A DNA stretch of 25,937 bases, from contig NZ_MUXV01000066.1 of the NCBI RefSeq assembly GCF_002014975.1, forward strand, positions 1 through 25,937, given 5' to 3'. This stretch comes from Moraxella bovis (GTDB taxonomy: Bacteria > Pseudomonadota > Gammaproteobacteria > Pseudomonadales > Moraxellaceae). Shown here piece by piece: positions 1-7,718 of this stretch. The position numbers and the translations under genes are program-made. Below the pieces are notes generated by a model. It was not told the DNA's origin. It was given only the letters and a program-made list of their open reading frames with translations, and searched no databases. Positions within the stretch are counted from its first letter, which is position 1. Every line of letters starts with the position of its first letter.

Positions 1-44
1 TTTAGTTTTTGTTACAGCATACTTTAGTTTTTGTTACAGCATAC
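1..44. repeat. 22-bp perfect tandem duplication
   Basis: Positions 1-22 and 23-44 are identical 22-base units ending in ACAGCATAC. The array may continue left of the window. The second copy runs directly into the 37-60 sequence that reappears inverted after copA, so the duplication touches what looks like an element end. Confidence 0.9.
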
Positions 45-60
45 TTTTTGAACCACTGCC
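37..60 (+). repeat. Left copy of inverted repeat flanking copA
   Basis: The core CAGCATACTTTTT (37-49) followed by two variable bases and ACCACT matches the reverse complement of 2451-2474, with mismatches only at a GA/AG pair and one A/G. The T/A-rich tails are also similar. It resembles an insertion-element terminus, with the element presumably extending left of the window. No family is assigned. Confidence 0.7.
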
Positions 61-153
61 AAAATATTTTTTAAATCATAAGAATATGGTCATTTTAATT
101 ATTAAACCATCAACAAACCCAATTCTCATTTAAGCAGTCATGCCTATGAGCTA

Positions 154-183
154 TTGACAAACAATCCTTTGCCCATAGATAGT
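154..183 (+). promoter_or_regulatory. Weak candidate promoter of copA
   Basis: A perfect TTGACA (154-159) is followed after 18 bases by GATAGT (178-183), a poor -10. The start codon lies about 40 bases downstream. No CueR/MerR-type dyad with a long spacer was seen, so copper induction through CueR is not supported by the sequence. Confidence 0.3.
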
Positions 184-225
184 AGGGATTAGGCAAGCCC
201 TGTCATCCATCAAAAGAGTCAAACT

Positions 226-2370
226 ATGTCCACACACACTTTCAAAATACACGGCATGACCTGCCAAGCCTGTGCCACTCGCCTAGAAAAAGTCTTAAAT
301 AAAAAAGAATGCGTAGAGCGTGCTGATGTGAACTTTGCTACAGAAACGCTGACCCTTAGCACAACAGAGAGCGCATCTTGTGATGAGATTTTGACATGGA
401 TAAAAAAGACAGGCTTTACAGGGGAGTTTGTCCAAGACCAATCCCAAACCAAGCCCCATAGTGACGCACCGCCATATCGCTTGATTGCCCTTGGCGTGCT
501 GTCCTTGCCGTTTTGGGTGGGTATGGCAGGCATGATGACAGGCTCGCACGCACTCATGCCCCCAAATTGGGTGCAGTTTGTGCTAGCAAGCATTGCTCAG
601 TTTGCCCTTGCCACACCTTTTTATAAAGGAGCGTGGGTAGGGATAAGGGGCGGACTTCTTGGCATGGACGTGCTGGTGGCGTTGGGAACGAGTATGATTT
701 GGGCGTATTCTACTTATGCTTATCTCACAGGCGGTCATGTGTATTTTGAAGCAAGCGTGATGATTTTGACTTTTGTGAGCCTTGGTAAATATCTAGAACA
801 CCGCACCAAAACAGGCAGTCTTAATGCCTTATCCAAACTCATGGAGCTACTACCGCAGACGGTCAAGGTCAAGCGTGATAATGCGTGGGCGGACGTGGCG
901 TTGGCGGACGTCAAGGTGGGCGATATTTTGCAAGCCAATCATGGCGACAAAATCGCCGTGGACGGGGTCATCACGGACGGTCAAGGGGATATTACCCAAG
1001 CTCATCTAACGGGCGAAAGTGCCTATTTATCAAAAACTTATGGCGATGACGTACTGGCAGGGAGCGTGGTGGTGGACGGCAGTTTTGCCTATCAAGCCCA
1101 CGCGACAGGCTCACAGACCGCCCTTGGGCAGATGACGGACGCACTGTCGCACGCACAGGGGACAAAAGCTCCGATTGCACGGCTTGCCGACCGTGTGGCA
1201 GGCGTGTTTGTGCCGGTGGTGGTGGGGCTTTCTGTGCTGACGTTTTTGGTAAATTGGTATATACTCGGGCAGTTTGACACCGCACTCATGCGAGCGGTTG
1301 CCGTGCTGGTCATTTCTTGCCCGTGTGCGTTGGGGCTTGCCACGCCCACAGCGATTATGGCAGGCATGGGGGTGGCAAGTCGGCATGGCGTGCAGTTTTT
1401 GGACGCAGTGGCGTTGGAGACGGCAGGGCAGATTGGGGCGATAGCCTTTGACAAGACAGGAACGCTGACAAACGGTCATCTTGTGGTGGTGGACAGCCTG
1501 AGCCTGACCGATACGCCCACATTGCTTGGCGTGAGTGCAAGCATTGAGAGTCACAGCACGCACCCCCTAGCCCGTGCGATAACCGCTTATACTCATGACA
1601 ATCACGCCCCGACATTTACCGCCCAAAATATCCTAAGCCAAGCAGGGCAAGGCATGCAAGGCGACATCGCTGGCGTGGGCGTGGTAAAGGTGGGGACGAG
1701 CGGTTTTGTTCATGCTGATTTGGGCGAGAAAGAACACGCCTTTATCCAAGACAATCCCACAGCCAGTCTTGTGTTTGTGGCAATTGATGACAAGCTGGCA
1801 GGGATTTTTGCCCTAGCCGACACTCTAAAAGCGGACGCCCACACGCTCATAGACAAGCTAAAAGCGGACGGTATCACGCCTGTTATCCTAAGTGGCGACC
1901 GTCAAAGCGTGGTGGACAGCGTAGCAGGTGAGCTTGGTATAGACGGCTATGGCGAGCTATCGCCACAGGATAAATCCTTAAAAATTAAAGAATTACAAAA
2001 AACCCACAAAACCGCCATGATAGGGGACGGCATCAATGACGCCCTAGCAATGACCACAGCCGACATCGGCATGGCGGTGGGGGGTGCCACAGACGTGGCG
2101 ACAGGCTCGGCAAGCGTTCGGCTCATACAGTCGGAGACGGGCGGGGCGATGAGTGTTTATCACGCCCACAAAATCGCCAAATTGACCCTAACCAACATCA
2201 AACAAAACCTATTTTTTGCCTTTATTTATAACGTCATCGGCATACCGCTTGCGATGATTGGTGTGCTAAATCCGATGATAGCCAGTATCGCCATGGCGTT
2301 AAGTTCGCTGTCGGTACTTGCAAATGCGCTTAGGTTAAAGGGGGTGGACTTAAAAGATAAAATCAATTAA
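226..2370 (+). CDS. copA: Copper(I)-exporting P1B-type ATPase
   Basis: Predicted inner-membrane Cu(I) efflux ATPase, 714 residues. In order: one N-terminal heavy-metal-associated domain with GMTCQAC (Cys13, Cys16); membrane segments from about residue 85; actuator TGES (262-265); transmembrane CPC (365-367); phosphorylation motif DKTGT (409-413); SHSTHP with His446-Pro447; hinge GDGIND (600-605). The last two helices carry the YN (668-669) and MxxSS (690-694) residues typical of Cu(I)-selective P1B-1 pumps rather than Zn/Cd pumps. One metal-binding domain instead of two is normal for smaller bacterial CopA proteins. It starts at ATG 226 without a strong Shine-Dalgarno sequence. No copper chaperone or CueR-type regulator is adjacent. 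The gene lies between two inverted copies of a 24-bp sequence. A copper-type RiPP operon is about 9 kb away, which may be coincidental. Confidence 0.95.
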   Translation: MSTHTFKIHGMTCQACATRLEKVLNKKECVERADVNFATETLTLSTTESASCDEILTWIKKTGFTGEFVQDQSQTKPHSDAPPYRLIALGVLSLPFWVGMAGMMTGSHALMPPNWVQFVLASIAQFALATPFYKGAWVGIRGGLLGMDVLVALGTSMIWAYSTYAYLTGGHVYFEASVMILTFVSLGKYLEHRTKTGSLNALSKLMELLPQTVKVKRDNAWADVALADVKVGDILQANHGDKIAVDGVITDGQGDITQAHLTGESAYLSKTYGDDVLAGSVVVDGSFAYQAHATGSQTALGQMTDALSHAQGTKAPIARLADRVAGVFVPVVVGLSVLTFLVNWYILGQFDTALMRAVAVLVISCPCALGLATPTAIMAGMGVASRHGVQFLDAVALETAGQIGAIAFDKTGTLTNGHLVVVDSLSLTDTPTLLGVSASIESHSTHPLARAITAYTHDNHAPTFTAQNILSQAGQGMQGDIAGVGVVKVGTSGFVHADLGEKEHAFIQDNPTASLVFVAIDDKLAGIFALADTLKADAHTLIDKLKADGITPVILSGDRQSVVDSVAGELGIDGYGELSPQDKSLKIKELQKTHKTAMIGDGINDALAMTTADIGMAVGGATDVATGSASVRLIQSETGGAMSVYHAHKIAKLTLTNIKQNLFFAFIYNVIGIPLAMIGVLNPMIASIAMALSSLSVLANALRLKGVDLKDKIN

Positions 2371-2387
2371 AATCAAGATATTGGTAA

Positions 2388-2404
2388 GGTGCGTACCACG
2401 CACC
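2388..2404. repeat. Short palindrome after copA
   Basis: GGTGCGT-ACC-ACGCACC is a perfect 7-bp stem with a 3-base loop, 17 bases after the copA stop. No T-run follows on the + strand, so it is more likely a REP-like palindrome or mRNA-end hairpin than a classical terminator. Confidence 0.6.
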
Positions 2405-2450
2405 AAATTGTGATTAAATTTATTTTTAAAATAAATTGATTAAAAAATTA

Positions 2451-2474
2451 GGTAGTGGTCTAAAAAGTATGCTG
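2451..2474 (-). repeat. Right copy of inverted repeat flanking copA
   Basis: Reverse complement of the 37-60 sequence, about 21 of 24 positions matching. It lies directly beyond the transposase fragment at 2460-2648, in the place where the right end of an IS3-type element on the - strand would be. This supports it being a decayed element terminus. Confidence 0.65.
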
Positions 2475-2648
2475 AACTAGGTTTTCCGTTCGCCACAAGC
2501 TTGCCTGCGGGTCGGTTTCCGTCATGAGCAGGCATAGCTCACCACGAACGAAAAACCGTGGTACTTTTTCATTTTGTAGAGTGTAACTGTGGTGATTAAG
2601 ATAATACTCAATCACAGACAGTTTAAAGTCGGTTGTGTATTTTGCCAT
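2460..2648 (-). pseudogene. IS3-family OrfA N-terminal fragment
   Basis: Starting at ATG 2648 the frame reads MAKYTTDFKLSVIEYYLN, a typical beginning of an IS3-family OrfA transposase (the first helix before the helix-turn-helix). Homology stops after roughly 25 codons. The rest of the 62-codon frame runs through a dispersed repeat (2486-2581) and ends at a TAG, so the helix-turn-helix is missing and no OrfB follows. A few in-frame codons upstream of 2648 are probably not part of the gene. This is a dead fragment next to the ispB stop. The inverted sequence at 2451-2474 may be the old element end. Confidence 0.7.
2486..2581 (-). repeat. ~97-bp dispersed repeat, copy 1
   Basis: Read on the - strand, it begins CTCTACAAAATGAAAAAGT and ends GAACGG. 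It shares a 21-base identical block (inside 2528-2555) and the block CGACCCGCAGGC with the + strand copy at 5737-5833; overall identity by eye is about three quarters. It interrupts the IS3 OrfA fragment. Its CGTTCGTGNTGAGCT core also resembles the repeat at 10388-10416. Confidence 0.75.
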
Positions 2649-2719
2649 AGAAAGCACTCCAAAGGTTAGAGTGGCAAGCTTTGGGAGTTGGTTCATTAGA
2701 TAACGGTAGTTTTTAAAAA

Positions 2720-3721
2720 TCATACCAATCTGGCACTCGCCAATTGGGTCAATTGATATAACGCATGGCGGTATTTGTTATCAGGCAGTTTCATGAGAGC
2801 CATTTGAGCAAGGCGGGTTTCGTCCAACGCTCGATTTTTACAGTATTCCAACGCCCCTGATGATTTCACCAAACCGATGAGCGTCTCGGCATTGTCCGTT
2901 TTGCCTGTTTGTACGGCAATTCTTAGCTTGTCATAGTCATCACTATTGGCTTGTTTTAGGATTTCTAAGGTTTTGATAATCGGCAAAGTCGGCTTGCCTT
3001 CGGCTAGGTCGTCGCCCAGATTTTTGCCCATCGTTTGACTGTCACCCATAAAGTCTAGCACATCATCAATCATCTGAAAGGCATTGCCAAAATGTTGCCC
3101 AAAATCGGACAAATTGGCAAGTAACTCCTTGTCATCATGCTTACCATGAAGCAAAGCCGCCCCCACGCACGCCATCATAAAAAGCCGTGAAGTCTTGCCG
3201 TCAATGATTTGTAGGTAGTCACTTTCGGTCGTCTCGATGTTGTGTTGGTGTTGCAGTTGCAAGACTTCGCCTTCGGCAATGTCGCACGTTCCGTCCGAGA
3301 ACAGCTTTAATAAGGTCATGTCGCCAAACCCTGTCAAAAGGTTGAACGAGCGTGCGATGAGATAGTCGCCCACCAGCACAGCCGTAGCGTTGTTCCAAGT
3401 GGCGTTGGCGGTCGGTCGCCCCCGTCTCATACCAGACTCATCAATCACGTCATCATGCACGAGCGTGGCGGTGTGGAGCATCTCAGTAATCGCCCCAAGT
3501 TCTAGGCTTAACTTGTACTGCTCATCCTTTATCATGCGTGAGATAAGCAAGGTCATCAAAGGTCGCATACGCTTACCGCCTGCGTTGATGACATGGTCGG
3601 ACACTTTCATGATGAGCTGAACTTTGGAATTTAGCGAGCCAAAAACCTGCTTGTCCATGACGGCAAAATCATCGGCAACAACGGATAAAATCTCAGAATA
3701 AGTGGGCGTGGTCATTGTCAT
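2720..3721 (-). CDS. ispB: Polyprenyl (octaprenyl) diphosphate synthase
   Basis: Trans-prenyltransferase that elongates farnesyl diphosphate with isopentenyl diphosphate to make the long side chain of ubiquinone/menaquinone. From ATG 3721 it has 333 residues, the usual IspB length. The first aspartate-rich motif is DDVID (90-94) and the second is DDVLD (219-223), followed by GKNLGDDLAEGKPTLP. GGKRMRP near residue 48 is the conserved isopentenyl diphosphate-binding region. The frame stays open upstream to 3862, but that part overlaps relE and the promoter, so the start at 3721 (or ATG 3715) is preferred. Chain length cannot be fixed from sequence alone; octaprenyl is the usual product of this group. 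It is transcribed alone from a good promoter at 3743-3771, and its end touches the IS3 remnant. Confidence 0.9.
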   Translation of the reverse strand: MTMTTPTYSEILSVVADDFAVMDKQVFGSLNSKVQLIMKVSDHVINAGGKRMRPLMTLLISRMIKDEQYKLSLELGAITEMLHTATLVHDDVIDESGMRRGRPTANATWNNATAVLVGDYLIARSFNLLTGFGDMTLLKLFSDGTCDIAEGEVLQLQHQHNIETTESDYLQIIDGKTSRLFMMACVGAALLHGKHDDKELLANLSDFGQHFGNAFQMIDDVLDFMGDSQTMGKNLGDDLAEGKPTLPIIKTLEILKQANSDDYDKLRIAVQTGKTDNAETLIGLVKSSGALEYCKNRALDETRLAQMALMKLPDNKYRHALYQLTQLASARLV

Positions 3722-3742
3722 TCTCAAAACTAAAATGGAGCT

Positions 3743-3771
3743 ATGATAGCACATTTGGTGGCGTTGGGCAA
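3743..3771 (-). promoter_or_regulatory. Predicted ispB promoter
   Basis: On the - strand TTGCCC (3771-3766) is followed after 17 bases by TATCAT (3748-3743), preceded by TGC, an extended -10. The distance to ATG 3721 leaves a leader of about 15 bases. Confidence 0.55.
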
Positions 3772-3776
3772 AAGGG

Positions 3777-4112
3777 TTATTTGACAGATTGTGTGTCTTG
3801 ATTGTCCGATTGACGTTCAGCAAGCCATTCTTCGGCGGTGTCATAGACGGCATTTTTCTCACGCTTACCCATCACGATGACAAACACCACCACTTTATCA
3901 TCTTCAACTTGATACACAAGGCGATAACCTGCCGAGCGGAAGTTGATTTTGTATAAATTTTGTCCACCGCTTAGGCGATTGGCGATGATGTGCGGATTTT
4001 TTAGCACCTTAGCCAGTCTCTTTTTAAACTGCGTTTTTATGGTGTCGCCCAGTTTTTGCCATTCTTTTAAGGCTCGCTCGTCAAATTCTAATTCATACAT
4101 TAATTCGCACAT
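3777..4112 (-). CDS. relE: RelE mRNA interferase toxin
   Basis: Ribosome-dependent mRNA endonuclease toxin. The segment FDERALKEWQKLG, then YKINFRSAGYRLVYQ and VIVMGKREKNAVY, matches E. coli RelE closely. The arginine of GYRL, the arginine of GKRE and the tyrosine of NAVY correspond to catalytic or RNA-contacting positions in RelE. The second basic residue of the E. coli YKIK stretch is Asn here, which might weaken activity. It has 111 residues, slightly longer than RelE (95), with an acidic/polar C-terminal tail. ATG 4112 overlaps the relB stop codon as TAATG, so translation is probably coupled; an internal ATG (MYELEF) four codons later is an alternative start. Confidence 0.9.
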   Translation of the reverse strand: MCELMYELEFDERALKEWQKLGDTIKTQFKKRLAKVLKNPHIIANRLSGGQNLYKINFRSAGYRLVYQVEDDKVVVFVIVMGKREKNAVYDTAEEWLAERQSDNQDTQSVK

Positions 4113-4354
4113 TAAAGCTCGTCCAAACTGACTTTGATGCGTGGGGCAGGATTATCAAGGCGTTCTTTGGCAAGGGCTAAAAGCTCACTGTCTTCATCGG
4201 TCAAAACCACCGTCTTAAAGGGTAATTTTTTGTGATAAGCCACATATTGCAAGGTTTGGCGGATAAGCTCAGACGGTGTCACGCCAAGTTCTTGCAGTAC
4301 CAAAAATGATTGGGCTTTTAGGTCATCGTCCACACGAGCCACGATATTTGCCAT
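4112..4354 (-). CDS. relB: RelB antitoxin
   Basis: An 80-residue antitoxin with an N-terminal ribbon-helix-helix (residues ~1-45: VARVDDDLKAQSF, then GVTPSELIRQTLQYVA) and a C-terminal RelE-neutralising part ending VSLDEL. It matches E. coli RelB in length, in the motif order VTPSE / LPFK / DEDxEL, and in the KERL-NP end. It is the first gene of the relBE operon and overlaps relE by one base. It probably represses its own promoter together with RelE through the repeats at 4364-4386. Confidence 0.9.
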   Translation of the reverse strand: MANIVARVDDDLKAQSFLVLQELGVTPSELIRQTLQYVAYHKKLPFKTVVLTDEDSELLALAKERLDNPAPRIKVSLDEL

Positions 4355-4363
4355 AATATACCT

Positions 4364-4416
4364 ATTTGTCTATAAATTTGTCAATATAATTATAACACAA
4401 CTTTTTTATCTTTCAA
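4364..4416 (-). promoter_or_regulatory. relBE promoter with direct-repeat operator
   Basis: On the - strand TTGAAA (4416-4411), a 16-base spacer and a perfect TATAAT (4394-4389) form a strong promoter. Downstream, between the expected start site and ATG 4354, two near-identical 11-bp units (4364-4374 and 4376-4386, 10/11 matching; core GACAAAT on the - strand) lie 12 bp apart. That spacing is about one helical turn and fits side-by-side ribbon-helix-helix binding. Confidence 0.6.
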
Positions 4417-4493
4417 GAATAACCATAAATTATCAATTTATAAAAATACATAAACTATTTTTAAAATTTTTGCCCTTTTTCTCACTTTTCATC

Positions 4494-4522
4494 TTGTCAA
4501 ACGGTGCAAAACTGTGCATAAT
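4494..4522 (+). promoter_or_regulatory. Predicted aroG promoter
   Basis: TTGTCA (4494-4499), a 17-base spacer, then CATAAT (4517-4522). The leader is about 30 bases and contains the purine-rich AGGCAGG just before ATG 4561. No TyrR box or attenuator-like leader peptide was recognised. Confidence 0.55.
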
Positions 4523-4560
4523 ACCCCTTTGACCAAACCCAATAAATACAGGCAGGTATT

Positions 4561-5640
4561 ATGTCTTTTTTAACCCACCATACAGAAATCGATGATGTGA
4601 ATATTGAAAAAATCACACCCCTAATCACCCCCGCCGAACTAAAACGCACCTATCCCCTATCTAGCCAAGCATTTAGCACCGTGCTACACGGTCGCAAGGT
4701 CATCGAAGACATTTTGGATGGCATAGACAAGCGTATCCTAGTCGTGGTTGGCCCTTGCTCTATCCATGATGTCAATGCCGCCCATGAGTATGCGGACAAA
4801 TTAAAAGTGTTGGCGGACGAGCTAAAAGACGAGCTATTTATCGTCATGCGTGTATACTTTGAAAAGCCACGCACCACCACAGGCTGGAAAGGACTTATCA
4901 ATGACCCGAACATGGACGATAGTTTTGACATCGAAAAAGGACTTGGCATGGCTCGTAAGCTACTTTTGGAGCTTAACGAAAAAGGCTTACCCTGTGCCAC
5001 CGAAGCCCTTGATCCTAACACCCCCCAATACATGCAAGATTTGATTAGCTGGTCGGCAATCGGAGCTAGAACCACCGAATCACAAACCCACCGTGAGATG
5101 TCAAGCGGTTTGTCTTGCCCTGTCGGTTTTAAAAACGGTACGGACGGCTCCATGACTGTGGCAGTAAACGCCATGCAAGCGGTCAGCTCAGGGCATAGCT
5201 TTTTGGGTCTATCATCGGACGGACAAGTGTCTATCATCAAATCCAAAGGCAATAAATACGCCCACGTTGTCTTGCGTGGTGGTAACGACCAGCCCAACTA
5301 TGACGAAACCGCCATCGCAGCCGCCGAAAACGAGCTTGCCCGTGGCAAAACCAACGGCAAAATCATGGTAGACGCAAGCCATGCCAACTCTGGCAAAGAC
5401 CCCTACTTACAGCCCATGGTTATCCAAAACATCGCAGGGCAAATCCAAAAAGGCAACAAATCTATCATGGGTCTCATGATTGAAAGCCACCTAAAAGGCG
5501 GTCGTCAAAATATCCCTGCCGACCTAAGCCAATTAGAATACGGCAAATCAGTTACGGACGGTTGCTTGGATTGGGATAGCACGGTTGATGTGTTACGTCA
5601 ATTTGCCAAAGATGTCAAAGAGCATTTGCCAAATCGTTAA
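4561..5640 (+). CDS. aroG: Class I DAHP synthase (AroF/G/H type)
   Basis: Catalyses phosphoenolpyruvate plus erythrose 4-phosphate to DAHP, the first step of the shikimate pathway. At 359 residues it has the length of the E. coli AroF/G/H isozymes. Visible motifs: VVGPCSIHD with metal-ligand Cys66; RTTTGWKGLINDP; AIGARTTESQTHRE; CPVGFKNGTDGS; DASHANS with His274; MIESHL with Glu308; and VTDGC with Asp333. These correspond to the Cys, His, Glu and Asp metal ligands of the E. coli enzyme. Which aromatic amino acid inhibits it cannot be read with confidence, so the aroG symbol stands for the family. It is monocistronic with its own promoter and a strong terminator. Confidence 0.93.
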   Translation: MSFLTHHTEIDDVNIEKITPLITPAELKRTYPLSSQAFSTVLHGRKVIEDILDGIDKRILVVVGPCSIHDVNAAHEYADKLKVLADELKDELFIVMRVYFEKPRTTTGWKGLINDPNMDDSFDIEKGLGMARKLLLELNEKGLPCATEALDPNTPQYMQDLISWSAIGARTTESQTHREMSSGLSCPVGFKNGTDGSMTVAVNAMQAVSSGHSFLGLSSDGQVSIIKSKGNKYAHVVLRGGNDQPNYDETAIAAAENELARGKTNGKIMVDASHANSGKDPYLQPMVIQNIAGQIQKGNKSIMGLMIESHLKGGRQNIPADLSQLEYGKSVTDGCLDWDSTVDVLRQFAKDVKEHLPNR

Positions 5641-5668
5641 AACTGGCGGTAAAAACCTTAAATCCATA

Positions 5669-5700
5669 AATAAAGGCGGAGCGATTCGCCTTTATTGTTT
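5669..5700 (+). terminator. Rho-independent terminator of aroG
   Basis: Perfect 10-bp stem AATAAAGGCG (5669-5678) / CGCCTTTATT (5687-5696) with an 8-base loop, followed by GTTT, 28 bases after the aroG stop. The A-rich left arm makes it potentially bidirectional. Confidence 0.8.
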
Positions 5701-5736
5701 CTATACCCTATAAAGACATTAGCCTAAAAAAGTAGA

Positions 5737-5833
5737 CTCTGCAAAATGAAAAAGTGCTAAGGTTTTTCGTTCGTGGTGAGCTAAGTCGAACCATAATGGA
5801 AAACGACCCGCAGGCGTAACTCAGGGTGAACGG
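5737..5833 (+). repeat. ~97-bp dispersed repeat, copy 2
   Basis: Starts CTCTGCAAAATGAAAAAGT and ends GAACGG. It is the + strand counterpart of 2581-2486. The shared blocks are the first ~19 bases, TTTTTCGTTCGTGGTGAGCTA, and CGACCCGCAGGC; the middle and right parts differ. Like copy 1 it directly abuts an IS3-family remnant, here an OrfB C-terminus. Confidence 0.75.
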
Positions 5834-5865
5834 CTTGCGTGGTAGAATTCAATTTTGTTGGCTGT

Positions 5866-5955
5866 AGAATAAAGAGCAAACCAAAAGGGCTAAGTCCTGT
5901 GAACTACAGAATCTTAGTCCAATCGGGGTTGATACAACCACTTACAACAACCTAG
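5866..5955 (+). pseudogene. IS3-family OrfB C-terminal remnant
   Basis: The frame reads RIKSKPKGLSPVNYR followed by a short tail and TAG at 5953-5955. This is the conserved end of IS3-family OrfB transposases, which typically end with (L)KGLSPVQYR. Everything upstream, including the DDE catalytic core, is missing and replaced by the dispersed repeat. With the terminal-repeat-like sequence at 5968-5992 it marks the right end of a deleted element. The 5641-6021 gap between aroG and truC otherwise holds only the terminator and the repeat. Confidence 0.75.
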
Positions 5956-5967
5956 CCTTTTATCTTA

Positions 5968-5992
5968 TGTCTAAGATTTGGAGGTCGGTTCA
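5968..5992 (+). mobile_element. IS3/IS150-type right terminal repeat remnant
   Basis: Read on the - strand this is TGAACCGACCTCCAAAT followed by CTTAGACA, resembling the TGAACTGACCCC...TTAGACA ends of IS150-group elements (about 20 of 25 positions, from memory of that consensus). It lies 12 bases beyond the OrfB remnant, as expected for an element end. Confidence 0.55.
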
Positions 5993-6021
5993 ATTGGGTG
6001 GTTTTGTCAAATACAACATTA

Positions 6022-6744
6022 TTAAAATACATTACCCCACCCAAAATCACGCACTACCTTGCCAAATCCATCATCAAGCGGGGCGACCACCGTGATACGC
6101 TTGCCACTCATGTCATCAAATGCCAACGTATGAGCGTGCAAAAGTAGTCTTGATACGCCCGTAAACTCTGCCACCGCACGATTTTGGGCGGTGTCGCCAT
6201 GAGTGGTATCGCCGACAATGGGGTGAAATAGGTGCATCATGTGCCGTCTTAATTGGTGTTTTCGCCCTGTAACTGGGATAAGTTTCATAAGGCTATACCG
6301 AGATGTGGCGTATCTATACACCGAGACAAAGGGCATTTCGCACGTTGCCAAATTCTCATAATCGGTTATGGCGGACTGTGGCTCTTTGTCGGCATTGGCA
6401 AATTTATCAGCGATTTTGTCAAGTTTGACCTTTAAGGGATAATCAATCCGCCCGCTGTCGAGCAAATACCCACGCACCACCGCCAGATACGACTTTTCTA
6501 CCGTGTGCTTTTCAAATTGTAAAGATAATGTCCGTGCCACGTCTGACGACTTAGCAAATAATAGCACCCCTGATGTCGGGCGGTCTAGCCGATGAACAGG
6601 GAAAACGTGTTGCCCAAGCATATCACGCAAAACCGTCATCACAAACACTATCTCATGCTTGTCAAGCCATGAGCGATGAACAAGCATACCAGCAGGTTTG
6701 TTTACCGCCACCACGTCATCATCTTGATATAAAATTTGTAACAT
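6022..6744 (-). CDS. truC: tRNA pseudouridine(65) synthase
   Basis: RluA-family pseudouridine synthase of 240 residues, predicted to modify U65 of some tRNAs. The catalytic loop is HRLDRPTSGVLL with Asp54. The N-terminal YQDDDVVAVNKPAGMLVHRS and the later PVTGRKHQLRRHMMHL segment are typical of TruC, which lacks the S4 domain of RluC/D. It starts at ATG 6744 and is transcribed away from yciB. The stop lies about 30 bases from the IS3 end remnant. Confidence 0.9.
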   Translation of the reverse strand: MLQILYQDDDVVAVNKPAGMLVHRSWLDKHEIVFVMTVLRDMLGQHVFPVHRLDRPTSGVLLFAKSSDVARTLSLQFEKHTVEKSYLAVVRGYLLDSGRIDYPLKVKLDKIADKFANADKEPQSAITDYENLATCEMPFVSVYRYATSRYSLMKLIPVTGRKHQLRRHMMHLFHPIVGDTTHGDTAQNRAVAEFTGVSRLLLHAHTLAFDDMSGKRITVVAPLDDGFGKVVRDFGWGNVF

Positions 6745-6877
6745 TTTGCCGTTTCCGATTTATTTAGCTTGCCTGATAGAGCGACTAGAGCAGTATTTTA
6801 CCTTGCTACAACAAATAACGCCAGTTTATCTTGCAATTTATTCATCTTGCAAAATCACCCACCAAACCCCAATTTAT

Positions 6878-6907
6878 TTTACTTTTACCCCCAAAAGCGT
6901 GTAAAAT
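6878..6907 (+). promoter_or_regulatory. Candidate promoter of yciB
   Basis: TTTACT (6878-6883), an 18-base spacer and TAAAAT (6902-6907), 26 bases before ATG 6933. Moderate matches only. The 6745-6932 gap between the divergent truC and yciB shows nothing else. Confidence 0.35.
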
Positions 6908-6932
6908 AGCACCTTTTAGACACATCACGCCC

Positions 6933-7559
6933 ATGAAAGCCCTACTTGACTACATTCCCATCATTGTCTTTTTTTATCTGTATAAAACCACAGACAAGGA
7001 CAATCCTGCCCACCCCCTACTGACCGCCATTGGGCTAACAGGGGGCGAGAGCAACAACCACATCATCGTGGCGACCGCAGGGCTGACCCTTGCCACGCTT
7101 GTCATATATGGTTTTTTGTTTGTCAGTCAAAAATTTCGTCTACAAAAACAGCAGATTTTTGTGCTACTGATGACCGTGGTATTTGGTGGGCTGACCCTTG
7201 CCTTGCGTGATGATTTTTATATTCGCCTAAAAGCGGTGCTGATTAATCTAGGCTTTGCTCTTGCCTTGTTTTTATCGCCATTTTTTTTGAGCGACAAAGA
7301 ATCCGCCATTCAAAAACTGTTCGCTCCCATTTTTGACTTATCATCATCAGCATGGAAAAAACTTAATCTAGCATGGGCAGGATTTTTTGTACTGATGGCA
7401 AGTCTGCACGCCTTTTTTGCCTTTGTCTTTATGGGGGGCGAGTACTGGGGCGAGTTTACCGCCTTTGGCGATATTATCGTCATGATAAGCTTTATGGTCG
7501 GTATGTTTATTGTCCTGCGTAAACACATTAAGATAGATGAAACAGCAGTTAAAAAATAA
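6933..7559 (+). CDS. yciB: YciB/IspZ inner-membrane septation protein
   Basis: Polytopic membrane protein (208 residues, about five hydrophobic segments) involved in cell envelope synthesis and septation in gammaproteobacteria. It begins MKALLDYIPIIVFFYLYK, the usual YciB start. It ends with the conserved SLHAFFAFVF..YWGEFTAFGDIIVMISFMVGMFIVLRKHI region. An upstream in-frame ATG at 6831 would add 34 polar residues and run through the promoter region, so ATG 6933 is chosen. The next gene encodes a YciI-like protein, as is common beside yciB, 160 bases downstream; no terminator was seen between them, so co-transcription is possible. Confidence 0.88.
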   Translation: MKALLDYIPIIVFFYLYKTTDKDNPAHPLLTAIGLTGGESNNHIIVATAGLTLATLVIYGFLFVSQKFRLQKQQIFVLLMTVVFGGLTLALRDDFYIRLKAVLINLGFALALFLSPFFLSDKESAIQKLFAPIFDLSSSAWKKLNLAWAGFFVLMASLHAFFAFVFMGGEYWGEFTAFGDIIVMISFMVGMFIVLRKHIKIDETAVKK

Positions 7560-7718
7560 TTTAAAAGTGCTAAAATATGGCTTTACCTATGATTCATAGA
7601 TATCCATAGATTTTATTTTAATTTATCAAAATAAAATTGATAAAAATATCTTGCAAACCCTATTCGTACCAAACAACCAAATCAAACAACACATTAATCC
7701 AAAATTAGGAAAACCCCC

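Noticed and set aside
60..225. CueR operator upstream of copA
   Set aside because: No CueR-type dyad and no 19-base-spaced promoter found.
3722..3862. 47-residue N-terminal extension of IspB
   Set aside because: It would overlap relE and run through a good promoter; IspB length fits ATG 3721.
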